Part shown: in pieces, positions 27,080-29,107 of the stretch | Layout: each line of letters begins with the position of its first letter | Position numbering within the stretch: the first letter of the stretch is position 1 | Source of the DNA: a virus | IMG/VR virus record: IMGVR_UViG_3300047386_000118 | Coordinates: 1-29,107 of that record | Strand: one strand, 5' to 3' | DNA: 29,107 nucleotides | Translations under genes and position numbers: made by a program | Notes under the pieces: model-generated | What the model was told of the DNA's origin: nothing | The model's input: the letters and a program-made list of their open reading frames with translations, nothing else | The model's database searches: none

Positions 27080-27265
27080 ATGAAAGTAAAAATGACAAAG
27101 CGCATCAAGCATGGTTCGAACTTGTTTGAAGTCGGTGAAGTTTACACCGTCGGCGCAATCACCGGGCATTCATGGGTTTCAAAAGGTTATTGTGAAGAAC
27201 ACAAAGAAGAACCCAAACCCAAGGCAAAAAAGGTAAAAAAAGCGGAACCCAAAATTGAAGAATAA
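27080..27265 (+). CDS. Small head-operon protein with Lys-rich tail, 61 aa
   Basis: A short SH3-like beta unit (KVKMTKRIKHGSNLFEVGEVYTVGA, SWVSKGYCEE) followed by a Lys/Pro/Glu tail (EPKPKAKKVKKAEPKIEE). Small proteins with this build are often encoded just before the connector gene in siphoviruses; none has a firm function that I know. It overlaps the connector start by one base (TAATG), so the two are coupled. It could be a minor capsid or assembly factor. Confidence 0.68.
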   Translation: MKVKMTKRIKHGSNLFEVGEVYTVGAITGHSWVSKGYCEEHKEEPKPKAKKVKKAEPKIEE

Positions 27266-27810
27266 TGCGACAAATTGAAATCGTATCGACAACGGGTTCG
27301 GAATTGATTACAACTTCAGACGTCAAAGATTACGTTCGTATTGACACGACCGCTGACGACACGTTGATTGACCGCATGATTGTCCAAGCGCGCATTTGGT
27401 GTGAAAACTACATTTCGCGCGACATAGTTGCAAAAGAACGGAAGTATTATTTGGACGTCGTTGAAGGGTTTATTCAAATTCCTTTTGCGCCCGTTGCATC
27501 AATTGCAAGTGTGACCGTTCAGGGTTCGACCGCTGAATATCAGGAAAAAGGATTGAACAAAGAACAAATCATTTTGACAAGTGGTGTGAATCAAGTTTTG
27601 TCCGGTTCCAATACGCCGTATGCAAAAGAAGTTCTTATCACTTATACAACGGCGGGATTGTCGGACGATTTAATCAAACAAGCATTGCTTCAAATGGTTT
27701 CAACTTACTATGACAACCGCGCTGACTTTGTTGAAGGCGGTCGCATATTGAATGAAATACCAACAAACGTGAAGTCAATTTTGTCTTCATATAAACAAAT
27801 GTTTGTATAA
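27265..27810 (+). CDS. Head-tail connector (HK97 gp6-like adaptor)
   Basis: A 181-residue adaptor that would bind under the portal. The helical start is typical: ITTSDVKDYVRIDTTADDTLIDRMIVQARIWCENYISRDI, then PFAPVASIASVTVQG, LITYTTAGLSDDLIKQALLQMVSTYYDNRADF and a final helix. The pattern 'S..DVK..LRID...DD.LI...I..AR...E.Y..R' is the gp6 signature. The start codon overlaps the preceding stop by one base and the stop overlaps the next start by one base. Confidence 0.88.
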   Translation: MRQIEIVSTTGSELITTSDVKDYVRIDTTADDTLIDRMIVQARIWCENYISRDIVAKERKYYLDVVEGFIQIPFAPVASIASVTVQGSTAEYQEKGLNKEQIILTSGVNQVLSGSNTPYAKEVLITYTTAGLSDDLIKQALLQMVSTYYDNRADFVEGGRILNEIPTNVKSILSSYKQMFV

Positions 27811-28133
27811 TGCAAAGCGGTGATTTCAATTCGCGAATTAAGATTTTGCGCCTTGCTAAGACCGCGGACGGTTTTGGGGGCTTTACATCAACCGAATCAA
27901 CCATTGCGACGGTTTGGTGCAAACAAGTCGAGAAACGCGGGGAAATCGAACAAGAAGGCGGATTGCGGCAACGTAAACTTGAAATTGAATTGCAATTCAG
28001 GAAAAAGACCGCCGACCAAATTTTGGATTCGGACATTTTGCAATTTGACGGTGCAAGCGAAAAAATGAGAATCAACGACCGAATTGATTCGGTTGAAGAC
28101 TTTTTCACAACAATCAAAGCGACTGAAATATAA
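27810..28133 (+). CDS. Head closure / head-tail joining protein
   Basis: A 107-residue beta-rich protein of the Phage_H_T_join (SPP1 gp16-like) family: MQSGDFNSRIKILRLAKTADGFGGFTSTESTIATVWCKQVEKRGEI, then a helix-strand part LRQRKLEIELQFRKKTADQI and DRIDSVEDFFTTIKATEI. These proteins seal the filled head and give the tail a landing site. One-base overlaps with both neighbours (TAATG) keep the joining proteins at matched amounts. Confidence 0.85.
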   Translation: MQSGDFNSRIKILRLAKTADGFGGFTSTESTIATVWCKQVEKRGEIEQEGGLRQRKLEIELQFRKKTADQILDSDILQFDGASEKMRINDRIDSVEDFFTTIKATEI

Positions 28134-28588
28134 TGGCAAAATTCCAATACACCCGCGTTTATGTTGACCCCATTGATTTGAAAGAACTTGAATCAAAAAT
28201 GAAACGTTTGTTTAAACTTTCAAAACAAGAGTTGTCAAATGAGGTTGGAACGTGGGGACTTACAACGCAACGCCTTGCAAAGGAACGTGTCCCGAAAGAC
28301 AACAACGACTTGATGAAGTCAATCAAAGCACAACGCAAAGGTGATGAAGCGGTTGTTGAAGCGGGCATGAATTATGCGCCTTATGTTGAATTTGGAACGG
28401 GGCGAAATGTTGATTTGTCCGAACTTGACGAACTTGGAATTCCGCAATCGTATGCGTCGCAATTCAAAGGCAAAGGAATCAAGGAAGTCAATTTGCCGGC
28501 GCGTCCTTATTTGTACAATTCAGCGCGCCAAGCATTGCACGAAATGTTGTCAAACATGAATCGTAAAATTAAAAACATTGTCAAATGA
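28133..28588 (+). CDS. Neck / tail completion protein (HK97 gp10-like)
   Basis: A 151-residue protein of the HK97 gp10 family: VGTWGLTTQRLAKERVPKDNNDLMKSIKAQRKGDEAVVEAGMNYAPYVEFGTG is diagnostic (the 'YA.YVEFGTG' strand above all). The C-terminal PARPYLYNSARQALHEML matches the family's PFL..A end. It takes part in the head-tail interface. The next gene overlaps by 4 bp. Confidence 0.9.
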   Translation: MAKFQYTRVYVDPIDLKELESKMKRLFKLSKQELSNEVGTWGLTTQRLAKERVPKDNNDLMKSIKAQRKGDEAVVEAGMNYAPYVEFGTGRNVDLSELDELGIPQSYASQFKGKGIKEVNLPARPYLYNSARQALHEMLSNMNRKIKNIVK

Positions 28589-29022
28589 AAGACCCAATTC
28601 GTTTTGTCCGCAAAGGAATCCTTGACGCCCTTGACGGGAATGTTCAATTGGATTCGGTTGACGTGCCGGTTTATGGGCGCGTCCCTTCAAATGCGTCGTT
28701 TCCTTACATTCGCGTGTATTCACTTGAAACAAACGAAATTGACAACAATCGTGATTCATACAATACCGAAGTCATTACACGAATTGAAGTCAATACGCGT
28801 TTTGATTCCGACACCGGGGGTGAACTTGATTGTAATATAATAACCGACAAAATTGCGCAAATCGTGCGCACACGTTCAGGCGGTTATGTTGACCTTGGTT
28901 CAAATGGTTTCAAAATATACACTTCGGAAATCGAATCAATATCGTATGTTGAAGACGACATGATTGACAAAACTTATTTTCGTTCAATTATGGAACTATC
29001 AAACCGCGTGTTTCAAATATGA
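28585..29022 (+). CDS. Tail terminator / tail completion protein (DUF3168-like)
   Basis: A 145-residue protein in the usual place after gp10. IRFVRKGILDALDGNV, VPVYGRVPSNASFPYIRVYSLETNEIDNN and NTEVITRIEVNTRFDSDTGGELDCNIITDKIAQIV fit the tail terminator fold (strands around a helix pair), which caps the tube at its head end. The gene ends at 29022 (position 42 of the circle) and overlaps the amidase start by 4 bp, so the lysis gene is directly coupled to head completion genes. Confidence 0.82.
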   Translation: MKDPIRFVRKGILDALDGNVQLDSVDVPVYGRVPSNASFPYIRVYSLETNEIDNNRDSYNTEVITRIEVNTRFDSDTGGELDCNIITDKIAQIVRTRSGGYVDLGSNGFKIYTSEIESISYVEDDMIDKTYFRSIMELSNRVFQI

Positions 29023-29107
29023 GAAGAATTGACCAAATCATTGTTCATTGTACGGCAACACCCGCCGGACGTGAAACAAGTGTTGACGAAATAAGAAGTT
29101 GGCATTT
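28981..29107. repeat. Second copy of the 127-bp terminal repeat
   Basis: Identical to bases 1-127. It completes the tail terminator gene (to 29022) and repeats the amidase start (29019 onward, cut off by the window end). It should not be counted as a second amidase gene. Confidence 0.93.

Noticed and set aside
29019-29107. Second truncated amidase gene
   Set aside because: It is only the circular overlap of the assembly (identical to 39-127).
1-29107. tRNA genes
   Set aside because: I saw no cloverleaf with a conserved T-arm (GGTTCRANNCC); GGTTC strings present are within codons for Gly-Ser and lack the paired partner.

Overview
This window is the complete genome of a small tailed phage (siphovirus-type) that most likely infects a member of the Bacteroidota, probably a flavobacterium. 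The first 127 bases are repeated exactly at the end (1-127 = 28981-29107). The real molecule is therefore a circularly closed or circularly permuted genome of 28,980 bp, and the repeat is what an assembler leaves when it closes a circle. Every convincing gene is on the + strand. Host assignment rests on promoters of the Bacteroidota type (TAnnTTTG, sometimes with an upstream TTTG), A-rich leaders without Shine-Dalgarno sequences, and the protein families present. By reading through the sequence I found no GATC tetranucleotide at all, where about 100 would be expected.

Layout (circular). Packaging and head: small and large terminase (18272-19779), portal with a long C-terminal extension (19811-22057), three small membrane or exported proteins (22047-23044), Mu F/SPP1 gp7-like minor head protein, S78 prohead protease and HK97-fold capsid (to 25830). 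Then comes an accessory island with its own promoters and terminators (about 25850-27060), including a PD-(D/E)XK endonuclease. Head-tail joining follows: gp6-like connector, head closure, gp10-like neck protein and tail terminator (27265-29022). This runs straight into a T7-lysozyme-like amidase and a holin-like protein (39-900), a tail fibre with an S74 self-cleaving chaperone (1360-3222), two paralogous tail tube proteins, a tail assembly chaperone with a lambda-type -1 frameshift (4743-5455), the tape measure (5496-7982) and a large tail-tip protein (7988-10183).

A second block (10291-17641) carries early functions: a possible HTH regulator, a putative single-strand annealing protein with a RecE-like exonuclease partner, an SSB-like small protein, a stand-alone DnaA domain IV-like protein, a VRR-NUC nuclease, a replication initiator whose own gene contains four 18-bp iterons next to an AT-rich stretch (a likely lambda-O-style origin), further PD-(D/E)XK nucleases, a primase-helicase, and two chains of very small genes joined by ATGA overlaps. 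A short region with two small genes and terminators (17687-18256) separates it from packaging.

How it works together: the initiator plus primase-helicase would start replication and borrow the host DNA polymerase, since no polymerase gene is present. The RecE-like and annealing proteins would support recombination and concatemer formation, and the terminase would package the DNA. No integrase, excisionase or clear repressor is visible, so a strictly lytic life style is most likely. There is no gene-free stretch over 300 bases; gaps hold promoters and terminators.
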